Assembly (NCBI GenBank): GCA_001899145.1
Contig: MKVF01000021.1
Coordinates: 248,001-312,000 of the forward strand
Source: Flavobacteriia bacterium 40-80
Lineage (GTDB): Bacteria > Bacteroidota > Bacteroidia > Flavobacteriales_D > Crocinitomicaceae
Direction of reading: 5' to 3'
DNA: 64,000 nt
The notes under the pieces are model-generated. The model searched no databases, was not told where the DNA came from, and worked only from the letters and a program-made list of their open reading frames with translations. Shown here one piece after another: positions 18,301-26,726 of this stretch; within the stretch, counting starts at the first letter, position 1; each line of letters opens with the position of its first letter. The position numbers were made by a program, and so were the translations under genes.

Positions 18301-18975
18301 TTATCGTTTAAACCAACCTTTTAATACGCCATTTGTAATCTGCCAGTAATCGTAATGCTCTGTTGAGTCATCCAGCAAACCAAGCTGATCATAATGATAT
18401 TCCCACCAACGGCGATATAAGGTAACATCCATTTTAGCAATGTATTTCATGTAATCCCCTGTTACATCAGATTCCTGACTTAAATAAGTGAATTCAACAG
18501 TATTTGTAAAATTCGGATCTCCTTTCCATATATTACCGTTAACATCTTTGTATTCAACATCAAACGCAGTTGTATCGTTCCCTGCCACCATCGATGCTCC
18601 CGGATTAAATTTAGGAGTAGGATATTTTTTAAACATATCCGTAAAAGCATTGATATCCGGATCTGCATTTTCCAGTCCATCCCATAAAGCTTCCCCAATC
18701 AGCAGCTTTAAGCTGATATTTTTCTGGTTTGATTTTAACATGGAATAATAAGTCGCTCTGGAAAAAGAATTCGGTAAGATAGTTTTTGTTTTATTTGTTT
18801 CCAGGTCAAATCCATCCACATTCTGAGTAAACTCAGTAAATGTCCCTCTCATGTAGCCCTGAAAGTGGAAATCAAGTTTTACTCTTTGTTCAGGTGCCGG
18901 AATGATCTCATGCTTGTTACATGCAAAAATCGCAAGACCTGTAAACGCTGCTAAAAGTATATTTTTAAATTTCAT
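18301..18975 (-). CDS. Putative lipoprotein of unknown function
   Basis: 224 residues with a lipoprotein signal peptide (lipobox LAIFAC, Cys19), so it should be anchored in the outer or inner membrane facing the periplasm or surface. The mature part is rich in aromatic residues and Asn/Asp, with GYMRGTFTEFTQNV and YRRWWEYHYDQLG. I do not recognise a family. It stands alone between terminator-like sequences, and its neighbours give no clue to function. Confidence 0.75.
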   Translation of the reverse strand: MKFKNILLAAFTGLAIFACNKHEIIPAPEQRVKLDFHFQGYMRGTFTEFTQNVDGFDLETNKTKTILPNSFSRATYYSMLKSNQKNISLKLLIGEALWDGLENADPDINAFTDMFKKYPTPKFNPGASMVAGNDTTAFDVEYKDVNGNIWKGDPNFTNTVEFTYLSQESDVTGDYMKYIAKMDVTLYRRWWEYHYDQLGLLDDSTEHYDYWQITNGVLKGWFKR

Positions 18976-19057
18976 AAACGTATAGTTTAGTATTTTCTAA
19001 ATTGTCTAACTGCAAAATAAAACGTAAATATATAGCAAAAGGTTGGTAGTTTGATAA

Positions 19058-20245
19058 CTATTTTCTAAAAATCCAGGAATTTTCCAGCTGCTTCGTTTTT
19101 TCCCTTGCTTCCTGTAATGTTGAAAAACGAGCAATGGATACCAGGTTCAACCCGTTTTTATTTGCTGCTATTTCTGCCGCATAACCTTTTGACTGCAGAT
19201 CACTGACAAGCCGGTTTGCATTTTCAATATTTCCGAAAGATCCGACAATTACGAAAAACTCCCCGTTATTATTTGCTGGTGGGATTGTTTTTTCCGGTAT
19301 TTTGACAGGAACTTCTTCTACTTTTGCCTCTTCCACCGCTTCTGTAGGAGCTTCCTCAGTTATCTCATCCTCCTGATTATTTTCCTGTGGATTAATTTTC
19401 TGCTCTTCATCAATTGCTTCACTGTTTGTTTTTTCAGGTGCCCGCGTAAAATGATGATCTTCTGTAAATGGAAGATAGTGCTTAATATTGTCGTAGAAAA
19501 TAACCATTGTGACACCTGACAGCAATACTATAATCGCCGCGATGACCAGGGAGATTTTTAAGACAGAAGCTTTAGCAGGTCTAACAGCCTCCTCTTCATT
19601 TTCTGTTGCGTATTGGTTATCGTTGTGCTTATGCGAATCATAGGGTGCTTCTTCTTTAAACACTTCTTTCACATCAGGCTCTTTTTCCTGATCAGAGGAT
19701 TTTTCCTGTTCGGGTTCAATCGGTGAAAAATCGTCTATTTCCTCTTTTGCAAAGATATCGGGAACAACAGCTGAGGGAGGAATAGTTTCTTCGACAGGTA
19801 TGGTTTCTTCCAGGATCTCTGTTGTTAAATTTTCAGGTTCGGGTTTTTCTTCCGGTTGTGCTTCTTCCTTTATGGGCACGTTCTCAATTACTGGTTCTTC
19901 TTCAGCAATAATTTCAGCAGCCGCTGTCGGATATTTTTCAGATTTAAAATCGTAATCGCCGTCAGAATTTTTGTAAAAATAACCGAGATCTGAAATTGGC
20001 CGTTTTTCTCCATTATCCAGATCAGTTATGAGCTCTTCCACCCATCGGTGGATAATGACGCTGGCTTCTTCTGCAGAGCAGCTTTTTGTTACGGAGTAAG
20101 CCTCCGTTAGCTTCTTGTCATCAAATTTCAGATAAGACAGAAACATGATATCAAGTGTTGTTTCGTTTGTCAGTGTCAGTGTTCCAAGTTGTGGGATGAT
20201 TAGGGTTTTGTTCGATACAAGATAGTTTTTTATTAATTCTTCCAT
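19058..20245 (-). CDS. HU-CCDC81-type and SPOR domain membrane protein
   Basis: 395 residues. Residues 1-100 resemble the paired bacterial CCDC81-type HU domains (LIIPQLGTLTL, then ISDLGYFYKN). A long acidic Pro/Glu-rich linker follows (about 105-225), then one TM segment (228-250), a second acidic linker and a SPOR domain (about 325-395: FFVIVGSFGNIENANRLVSDL...YAAEIA). SPOR domains bind denuded peptidoglycan at division sites. The layout puts the HU part in the cytosol and the SPOR part in the periplasm, so it could connect nucleoid or cytosolic structures with septal wall; that role is inference. The architecture occurs across Bacteroidota. Confidence 0.85.
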   Translation of the reverse strand: MEELIKNYLVSNKTLIIPQLGTLTLTNETTLDIMFLSYLKFDDKKLTEAYSVTKSCSAEEASVIIHRWVEELITDLDNGEKRPISDLGYFYKNSDGDYDFKSEKYPTAAAEIIAEEEPVIENVPIKEEAQPEEKPEPENLTTEILEETIPVEETIPPSAVVPDIFAKEEIDDFSPIEPEQEKSSDQEKEPDVKEVFKEEAPYDSHKHNDNQYATENEEEAVRPAKASVLKISLVIAAIIVLLSGVTMVIFYDNIKHYLPFTEDHHFTRAPEKTNSEAIDEEQKINPQENNQEDEITEEAPTEAVEEAKVEEVPVKIPEKTIPPANNNGEFFVIVGSFGNIENANRLVSDLQSKGYAAEIAANKNGLNLVSIARFSTLQEAREKTKQLENSWIFRK

Positions 20246-20412
20246 GCGAAAACCAATTTGGCAATCAAATTACTAAAATCATTTAGGATGAAAGCAACAT
20301 TCTAAGCAGGAATGAATAAAACACAATGATGACTGAATATTTTAAGCTGCCTTAAAAGAGGCTAACCGATTAAAATGGGGATTAAGGAAACCTGTTTCTG
20401 CCTGTTCAAAAA

Positions 20413-20449
20413 CAGGAAAAGCAGCTTCAAAGCTGCTTTTCCTGACTAT
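20413..20449 (-). terminator. Rho-independent terminator of pruA
   Basis: Perfect 14-base stem (20413-20426 with 20431-20444, loop TCAA). On the minus strand it is followed by CTGTTTTTG, directly after pruA ends. A second small hairpin (CCTGTT/AACAGG, 20401-20416) overlaps its far arm. Confidence 0.88.
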
Positions 20450-20464
20450 TTAGATTTAAGTAAA

Positions 20465-22093
20465 TCAGCCTAAAAACGGATATCTGTAATCTTTTGCAGG
20501 TACAAACGTTTCTTTAATTGTTCTTGCAGAAACCCATCTCAGCAAGTTGAGGGAAGAGCCTGCTTTATCGTTTGTTCCCGATCCTCTTGCACCGCCGAAA
20601 GGTTGTTGACCAACAACTGCCCCCGTAGGTTTATCATTGATATAGAAATTACCCGCAGCATGCTCTAATTTCTCCAATGCAACATTAATGGCATAACGGT
20701 CTTTTGCCAGAATAGCACCTGTTAAGGCATATTCAGAAGTTTCGTCCACTAATGTAAGAGTTTCTTCATATTTGTTTTCATCGTAAACATAGATGGTCAG
20801 TACCGGTCCGAAGATCTCTTCCACCATTGTCTTGAATTTCGGATCTGTAGTAACAATTACAGTCGGTTCAATGAAATATCCTACGGATTTATCATAATTT
20901 CCGCCACAGATGATCTCGGCGTCAGCGCTTGCTTTTGCGTAATCAATATAGCTGCTGATGCTTTTGAATGCTTTTTCGCTGATTACAGCGTTGATGAAGT
21001 TGGAAGTATCTTCCGGAGAACCCATTTTGAAAGATGTTACCTGCTCTGTTAAAATAGATTTCACTTCCGGCCATAAATTGGAAGGAATGTACGCTCTGGA
21101 GGCAGCCGAACATTTTTGTCCCTGGAATTCGAATGCTCCGCGGGCTAATGCTGTAGCGACTTCTGACGCATCGGCAGACTTGTGTGCGACTACGAAGTCT
21201 TTTCCTCCTGTTTCACCAACGATTCTCGGATAGCTTCTGTAATTTTCAATATTATTGCTGATAGTTTTCCAAAGTTGTCTGAAAACACCTGTTGATCCCG
21301 TAAAGTGGATTCCTGCAAATTCTTTATGTCCAAACACCACATCACCGATAGTTGCTCCGTCCACAGTTACCATATTTACAACTCCGTCCGGCAGGCCGGC
21401 AGCCTGGAATAATTCCATAATTACCTGTGCGGAGTAGATTTGGGTTTCTGCTGGTTTCCAGACTACTACATTTCCCATTAAAGCAGGAGAAACAGATAAG
21501 TTCCCGGCGATAGAGGTGAAGTTGAACGGAGTCAGGGCGAATACAAAACCTTCCAGCGGTCGGTATTGTAAACGATTCCACATTCCCGGCTGAGATTCTG
21601 GTTGTCCGCTGAAAATTTCAGCCATATACTGAACGTTAAATCTCAGGAAGTCGATCAGCTCACAGGCAGCATCTATCTCCGCCTGGAATACATTTTTGGA
21701 CTGAGCAAGCATTGTTGCCGCGTTCATTTTGTTTCTGAAAGGCCCTGCCAGCAGGTCAGCCGCTTTAAGAAAGATAGAAGCCCGCTCTTCCCATGGCATA
21801 GCCGCCCATTTTGTTCTGGCTTCCAGCGCCGCGTTTATAGCTGCTTCCACATGAGATTTATTTCCTTTGTTATAATGTGCGATCACTTTCTGGTGGTCGT
21901 GAGGAGGAGTTAATTTTACTTTCTGTTCCGAATAAACTTTTTCCGAACCGATGTACATAGGAATGTTAACAGGTTCCTGTTGCAGCAGGTTTTTGTATGT
22001 ATTGATCAAGCTTTCTCTTTCTTTAGATCCTGAAGCATAACTTCTAACAGGTTCATTAACTGCGATTGGAACGCTAACGATTGAATTTGCCAT
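20465..22093 (-). CDS. pruA: L-glutamate gamma-semialdehyde dehydrogenase (P5C dehydrogenase)
   Basis: Oxidises glutamate semialdehyde/pyrroline-5-carboxylate to glutamate with NAD+, in proline and arginine breakdown. The 542-residue monofunctional enzyme has the aldehyde dehydrogenase signatures VGETGGKDFVVAHKSAD (general base Glu) and FQGQKCSAASRAYIP (catalytic Cys). It also has the PTGAVVGQQPFGG end motif typical of the P5CDH group. A GTG lies five codons upstream at 22108, but the ATG at 22093 (MANSIVSVP) is preferred. It is not fused to proline dehydrogenase. The gene is divergent from the TPR protein gene. Confidence 0.95.
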   Translation of the reverse strand: MANSIVSVPIAVNEPVRSYASGSKERESLINTYKNLLQQEPVNIPMYIGSEKVYSEQKVKLTPPHDHQKVIAHYNKGNKSHVEAAINAALEARTKWAAMPWEERASIFLKAADLLAGPFRNKMNAATMLAQSKNVFQAEIDAACELIDFLRFNVQYMAEIFSGQPESQPGMWNRLQYRPLEGFVFALTPFNFTSIAGNLSVSPALMGNVVVWKPAETQIYSAQVIMELFQAAGLPDGVVNMVTVDGATIGDVVFGHKEFAGIHFTGSTGVFRQLWKTISNNIENYRSYPRIVGETGGKDFVVAHKSADASEVATALARGAFEFQGQKCSAASRAYIPSNLWPEVKSILTEQVTSFKMGSPEDTSNFINAVISEKAFKSISSYIDYAKASADAEIICGGNYDKSVGYFIEPTVIVTTDPKFKTMVEEIFGPVLTIYVYDENKYEETLTLVDETSEYALTGAILAKDRYAINVALEKLEHAAGNFYINDKPTGAVVGQQPFGGARGSGTNDKAGSSLNLLRWVSARTIKETFVPAKDYRYPFLG

Positions 22094-22129
22094 AATTATT
22101 TTTTTCACGAAGTTAATAATTATAAATCA

Positions 22130-22137
22130 TACTTTTG
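22130..22137 (+). promoter_or_regulatory. Bacteroidota -7 element for the TPR protein gene
   Basis: TACTTTTG is an exact TAnnTTTG match 42 bases before the ATG at 22180, in the spacer shared with pruA. No clear -33 TTG at the best distance. Confidence 0.45.
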
Positions 22138-22179
22138 TTCTGTGAATTTCGTTATCTTCAAAATCAAATTTTTACAGAA

Positions 22180-24087
22180 ATGAGGTTTTTCTTCTATGCT
22201 ATTCTCTTGTGTTTTATATTAACCAATACTGCGAAAGCTGAAGAGGACCTTTTTTACAAACAATATTCCACCACATTAAATGCCATAAAAAATAAGAAGA
22301 TCGTTTCCCGGAGCGAGCTTTCCGATCTGTACGATTATTACAGTGAGAATAATACGGATTCCCTCTATTACTATTCCAGAAAAGTGGTGGAAACAGGCAT
22401 TGAAAAAGAAAATTTCTTTTACATCAATTACGGGAAATCACTGATGATTTCCTTTTTTAATCATAAATCAAAGACAGACGTTGCCATACAGCTTGGTGAA
22501 CAGGCGCTGAATTATTTTTATAACGTTTCTGATTATGAGATGATCTCATTCATACAAAACCAGCTGGGTATTTCCTATATTATGGATAATAATTATGTAG
22601 AAGCACGAAAATGGCTGTGGAAATCTGTGAAATCGGGAAAACAGACGAATGATTTTTCCGTGAATTGCATTGCCCTGAAGAACCTGGCGGAAGCTTATTA
22701 CCGGGAAGGAGAGCTGAAAGAAGCGTTGCAGTTTATCAACGAATTCACGTCTATTATAGAAAAAACGAATAATTACATCGCATTAGGAAAAGCTTATAAT
22801 ACGATGGGTAACATCTATCGCGACATGGAAGACATGGAAAAGGCGGAAGTGTATTATCAAAAATCATATAATATCGCGCAGCAGAAGAAATCCGCAGTTT
22901 ACACGGGAAATGCGCTTACTAATATGGCGATCGTTTATTATGAAAGTGATCCTGAAAAGGCGAAATCTTATTTTTTTAAGGCACTGGAAGTAAGAAAAGA
23001 AACAAAAAATCCGACGTTCATTTCCGAATCCTACCTGAATATCGGTCACTGGTATTACGGGATGGACTATATGGACAGCGCTTATTTTTACTATAAGCAG
23101 ATGCTTGATTATTCTGTGGAGAATAATTATGAGCAGGGAGAGCTGGAAGCGTACGATGCACTGGGAGATTATTTTGAAACAAAAAAGGATTATAAAAGTG
23201 CTTTTGCCTATATTCTGAAATACAAGAATTTACTTATTAAATCCAATCGTAAAAAGCAAAAACTATTAGAAAATGACATCCAGCAGACATACGAGCTTTT
23301 TAATAGTGAGGACAAATTAATGCAGGCATTCAGGAAAAAGATTATTGACCAGCGGCTGGATGTGGAAACCAAGAAAGCAAATGTTGTCCTGATGCTGTTC
23401 CTGGGAATTATTGTTTTCCTGATAGCATTATATATCTACAACGTCCGGAAAAATTATAAAAAAGAGCTTTCCGTTATATCAGATTCAGCGGAGCAGGACT
23501 CCTCACAAAAAGGCTTGATTGATCAGACTTTGATTGATACTATTGAAAATTACCTTTCCGATAAAGCGATCAGCCAGGATTTCTTACCTGAAAATGTCCA
23601 TGTTTTTAATGTGGCGACGGGATTTGGGGTAAAAAATGATGTGATCCTTTGGACGGCAAAAATTCCAAACTTTGAGAAAGTGATTGTAAATAATATTTTT
23701 GTCAGCCATTATAAGATTGAGAGTTTTGATCATTTCCTGCGGGTAATCAGTACAGATCAGTATCTGAAAAATCTGAAGATTGTTTATGTTTATTTAAAAA
23801 CAGAAGGCCAAAGTATCATTGCTTCAGGAAATGCCTCCTATCTTTTGAGCCCGGAAGGGGCTTTCTATGAGCTGTCCGATTGCGGCAATGAATTAAAATC
23901 CGGCAATTGCCTTATTACGAAAGAATTTAAAGATATATTGGTCAGAGACGGACTCTTTGAAGATTTTTTAAGTCAGCTAAGGCTGAGCAGAGAAGTTTCC
24001 AAAGAAGTTTTTATCAAATCATTTGAAAACGGCTGGCAGGATTATATTAATAAGAATAAATCAGGTGTTCTGGTCGTTACAGAATAA
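22180..24087 (+). CDS. TPR-repeat membrane protein with diverged C-terminal domain
   Basis: 635 residues from ATG 22180; the upstream TTG at 22135 is rejected because this ATG begins a proper signal peptide (ending NTAKAEE). About seven TPR-type helical pairs occupy residues 60-330, a charged helix follows, then one TM segment near 402-424 and a cytosolic domain of about 205 residues. In that domain LKIVYVYLKTEGQSIIASGN and ASYLLSPEGAFYEL resemble the end of SpoIIE/PP2C phosphatase domains, but the usual metal-binding Asp positions are not evident. It may be a signalling protein descended from the TPR-SpoIIE family of Bacteroidota, or a different fold. No HTH is seen. Confidence 0.65.
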   Translation: MRFFFYAILLCFILTNTAKAEEDLFYKQYSTTLNAIKNKKIVSRSELSDLYDYYSENNTDSLYYYSRKVVETGIEKENFFYINYGKSLMISFFNHKSKTDVAIQLGEQALNYFYNVSDYEMISFIQNQLGISYIMDNNYVEARKWLWKSVKSGKQTNDFSVNCIALKNLAEAYYREGELKEALQFINEFTSIIEKTNNYIALGKAYNTMGNIYRDMEDMEKAEVYYQKSYNIAQQKKSAVYTGNALTNMAIVYYESDPEKAKSYFFKALEVRKETKNPTFISESYLNIGHWYYGMDYMDSAYFYYKQMLDYSVENNYEQGELEAYDALGDYFETKKDYKSAFAYILKYKNLLIKSNRKKQKLLENDIQQTYELFNSEDKLMQAFRKKIIDQRLDVETKKANVVLMLFLGIIVFLIALYIYNVRKNYKKELSVISDSAEQDSSQKGLIDQTLIDTIENYLSDKAISQDFLPENVHVFNVATGFGVKNDVILWTAKIPNFEKVIVNNIFVSHYKIESFDHFLRVISTDQYLKNLKIVYVYLKTEGQSIIASGNASYLLSPEGAFYELSDCGNELKSGNCLITKEFKDILVRDGLFEDFLSQLRLSREVSKEVFIKSFENGWQDYINKNKSGVLVVTE

Positions 24088-24098
24088 ATTTGCGGGTA

Positions 24099-24485
24099 TC
24101 AGTTTAAAATCCCCGGGAAATACAGATCAAAGCGAGGGATCAATACCGGAAATTCATTGCCCGATTGCAAATTCTTAAAGGTATAATGCCCGGTCATATA
24201 TCCTATTTCCGAAGTGAGCTCACAACCACTGCTGTAAGCGTAAACTTCGCCCGGCTGTAAAATCGGTTGTTGTCCGACAACTCCGTCTCCGGCAACAAAT
24301 TTAGGAACATTCAGGCTGTCAAAAATATACCAGTCTCTTCTCAGCAGTTGAACAGTATGCCGGCTTTTATTTTCAATTTCAATGGTATATTCAAAGAAAT
24401 ACTGGTTGTGATTGATGTTGGAATATTCTTTTGAAAATCTGTTTTTTACATTGATTTGGATGCCTTCGGTGATTGCTGTACACAT
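24099..24485 (-). CDS. apaG: ApaG family protein
   Basis: 128 residues with a fibronectin-III-like fold signature of ApaG: FEYTIEIENKSRHTVQLLRRDW, the nucleotide-loop-like GDGVVGQQPILQPGE, and GYMTGHYTF near the end. ApaG proteins are linked to cobalt/magnesium homeostasis and dinucleotide metabolism; the biochemical role is not settled. It converges with the TPR gene and is not next to ksgA or apaH as in enterobacteria. Confidence 0.92.
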   Translation of the reverse strand: MCTAITEGIQINVKNRFSKEYSNINHNQYFFEYTIEIENKSRHTVQLLRRDWYIFDSLNVPKFVAGDGVVGQQPILQPGEVYAYSSGCELTSEIGYMTGHYTFKNLQSGNEFPVLIPRFDLYFPGILN

Positions 24486-24622
24486 AAAATCCTGTATTTG
24501 TTTCCGACCTCAAGTTAGAAAAAAATACAAAACAACTCAGAATTATGAAAAAAAATAACAGTTGAGTTAAAGAAGGGTAATGAATATGGCTATAACACTG
24601 GAAGATTAAAGTTCGTTTTGAT

Positions 24623-25597
24623 TCAAAACGAACCTGCATTTATCAGAATGTCGTGACCACATTTGAAATGATCTTCCGGGCAGCTTTTGTAACCGTGAAG
24701 CCCGCAAGGTCTGCAGTAGAGCGGTTCTTCCAGCTGAGTGATGCGGGAATCGTCAGAAAGTGGCCCGAAACCAAAAGAAGGAACAGTGGAGCAGAAAAAA
24801 GCAGTTACGGGAGCATTGACTGCAGAGCATAAATGTAGTGGCCCGGAGTCGTTGACAAATGTCCTGCAGGCTTTTTCGAAGAGTGCTGCGGACTGTAATA
24901 AATTGAAAGTTCCTGCAATATTCTTTACGTTATCCAATGCCGCTGTATTCTTTATCTCTTCACATAATTCAAAATCCCCGGCTCCGCCAATTAAATATAA
25001 AATACTGTCAGAAGGAAGCTTATTCATTAAGCTGATCCATTTTTCTTTTGGAAGCTGTTTGGTAAACCAGACAGAAGCGGGAGCCAGGCAAAAATAAGGC
25101 AGCGTCTGATATGCTTCTACTTTTTTATAATCTTCGGCTGTCGGATATAATTGGGGCCTGACTTTAGGTGTTGCACCTAAATCACTGATGAGAGAAAGGT
25201 TTCTTTCCACTTCATGCCTTCCGTCAAGAAGGTGCGGAAAGCGTTTTGAATAAAATCTGCTCAATGGATTTTTGTTGAATCCAACCGTTTCCTTTCCACC
25301 GGAAAGTACCGCGATCAATCCGCTGGATGCAAAACGGTGCAGGTTGATGATCCGGTCATATCGCCTTGAACGGAATGTTCTGATCAGCCTCCACATATTT
25401 TTATACTTTCCGTTAGATTTATCAAAGAGAAACAACTCATTGATTTTCGGATGAGATTTCAGCAGGCCTTCATTCCCTTTTTTTACCAATATATCTATTT
25501 CGGACTCCGGATATAAACGTTTTAATTCCTCAATCAAAGGTGTCGCCAGTATGACATCGCCCAGAAAAGCCGTCTGTATGATGAGGAATTTTTTCAT
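24623..25597 (-). CDS. Glycosyltransferase family 9 protein (heptosyltransferase-like)
   Basis: 324 residues from ATG 25597 (MKKFLIIQTAFLGDVILATP). An upstream extension of 18 codons is not family-like. The N-terminal GDVIL motif, the ADP-heptose-binding region with LAPASVWFTKQLPKEKW, and FVNDSGPLHLCSAVNAPVTAFF match GT9 enzymes such as WaaF/WaaC that add heptose to the LPS core. The C-terminus has Cys-rich CRPCGLHGYKSCPEDHFKCG. With hldD at 46.6 kb, it suggests a heptose-containing lipid A core. The acceptor cannot be told from sequence. Confidence 0.9.
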   Translation of the reverse strand: MKKFLIIQTAFLGDVILATPLIEELKRLYPESEIDILVKKGNEGLLKSHPKINELFLFDKSNGKYKNMWRLIRTFRSRRYDRIINLHRFASSGLIAVLSGGKETVGFNKNPLSRFYSKRFPHLLDGRHEVERNLSLISDLGATPKVRPQLYPTAEDYKKVEAYQTLPYFCLAPASVWFTKQLPKEKWISLMNKLPSDSILYLIGGAGDFELCEEIKNTAALDNVKNIAGTFNLLQSAALFEKACRTFVNDSGPLHLCSAVNAPVTAFFCSTVPSFGFGPLSDDSRITQLEEPLYCRPCGLHGYKSCPEDHFKCGHDILINAGSF

Positions 25598-25633
25598 GAA
25601 TACGAAAGTAAAAGAAAAATCTGACACTGTTAT

Positions 25634-25670
25634 CGAAAAAAGACCATCCAAATTGTATTGAATGGTCTTT
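25634..25670 (-). terminator. Rho-independent terminator
   Basis: AAAGACCAT (25639-25647) pairs with ATGGTCTTT (25662-25670). Read on the minus strand it ends in a T-run, 26 bases after the lipoprotein gene stop. Confidence 0.75.
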
Positions 25671-25695
25671 ATCAGGACGGTTGAAATAACGAAAA

Positions 25696-26487
25696 TTATT
25701 CGATCGTAACCGATTTGGTTCTCACTGTTTCATTGATCAGATAATAATCTTTTGAATTGATGGATTGTAAATCGTATTTCAGGCCGACTACCTGTACTAA
25801 TCCGGTTCCTTTACCTGCTGCGCTTATTTCAGAGGCTGAGAATGTATAAGAAGTCGTATTTCCCGGTAGAATCTTTGTTACCTGGCTGTTGGATCCGTAT
25901 AGTGCGAATAATACTGAATCCGCATTGGTAACCTGGTTGGTTGCCAGCGTATAATTCTCTGATGTTTTAGGATTTCCGGTTGTAATGGTCCCGATAGTTG
26001 AAAATCCCTGGTTTGTTGTTGCATTGAATGCCGGCCATGCCCCTCCGCTACCTGTCCAGCTGACAGTATTTGAATAGTCGATTCCTGTCGGCTCGCTGGT
26101 TTTAATCATATAAACATAAGAATTGTTGTTCTGAAGTGCCAACTCTTTTGAATCAACGGAAACTGTACCTGCTCCGACAAAACCGGAACCGCCGTTTTCA
26201 GAAAATACAGCTACGGCAGTTCCCGCGCTTGCATCCATTGATCCGATCGGTGTGGAAGTCGTGGTTATTGTTTTGATAGCGACCAGCGCTCCGTAAGTTC
26301 CCGCAAACGAAGGTGTGTAAGGTTGTGAATTTGGAGGTGTGGTAGAAGCATACTCACAGGAACCGTCGTCTTTTGTCGCCAGTATTTTATAATTGGTTGC
26401 CGTCGGATCTGTACACCCTTCTTTTTTGCAGGAAGTAAATCCCCATGAGATTACAATGCCTGTAAGAATTAGAATAGTCTTTTTCAT
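25696..26487 (-). CDS. Putative lipoprotein with GCTDP motif
   Basis: 263 residues from ATG 26487, chosen because it begins a lipoprotein signal peptide (lipobox WGFTSC) and has an exact -7 element 29 bases upstream. The longer frame beginning at 26616 has no signal peptide. After the Cys comes GCTDPTATNYKILATKDDGS, a calcium-binding-like repeat unit frequent in Bacteroidota surface proteins. The remainder is Thr/Ser/Gly-rich beta-sandwich-like sequence without a recognised domain. It is probably surface exposed; function unknown. Confidence 0.8.
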   Translation of the reverse strand: MKKTILILTGIVISWGFTSCKKEGCTDPTATNYKILATKDDGSCEYASTTPPNSQPYTPSFAGTYGALVAIKTITTTSTPIGSMDASAGTAVAVFSENGGSGFVGAGTVSVDSKELALQNNNSYVYMIKTSEPTGIDYSNTVSWTGSGGAWPAFNATTNQGFSTIGTITTGNPKTSENYTLATNQVTNADSVLFALYGSNSQVTKILPGNTTSYTFSASEISAAGKGTGLVQVVGLKYDLQSINSKDYYLINETVRTKSVTIE

Positions 26488-26515
26488 CGTATTTTGTTTT
26501 AGTAATGTTATTGCA

Positions 26516-26523
26516 CAAATATA
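26516..26523 (-). promoter_or_regulatory. Bacteroidota -7 element for the GCTDP lipoprotein
   Basis: TATATTTG on the minus strand, an exact TAnnTTTG match, gives a leader of about 22 bases to the ATG at 26487 and helps decide that start. Confidence 0.55.
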
Positions 26524-26657
26524 GGACTGCTCCATCGGTGCTGAAATACGATAAATGCCGGATATTTTTCCATCAGATCCTGAACCTTCGGATGTTATCT
26601 GCCTGAAAAGCTGCAATATGGCGGGAATTATGGTTATTATAAATAAATTTTAAGAAA

Positions 26658-26665
26658 TACCTTTG
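26658..26665 (+). promoter_or_regulatory. Bacteroidota -7 element for the ABC gene pair
   Basis: TACCTTTG is an exact TAnnTTTG match, 61 bases before the ABC ATPase ATG. No convincing -33 TTG is seen. Confidence 0.45.
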
Positions 26666-26726
26666 GTGGATAGATGTTTAATTATAAATTTGAGAAATAA
26701 GTAGTGACTAACCAAATTTTCTTTAC

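Noticed and set aside
24738-25097. 119-codon plus-strand frame inside the GT9 gene
   Set aside because: Antisense shadow of a well supported glycosyltransferase; no start context.
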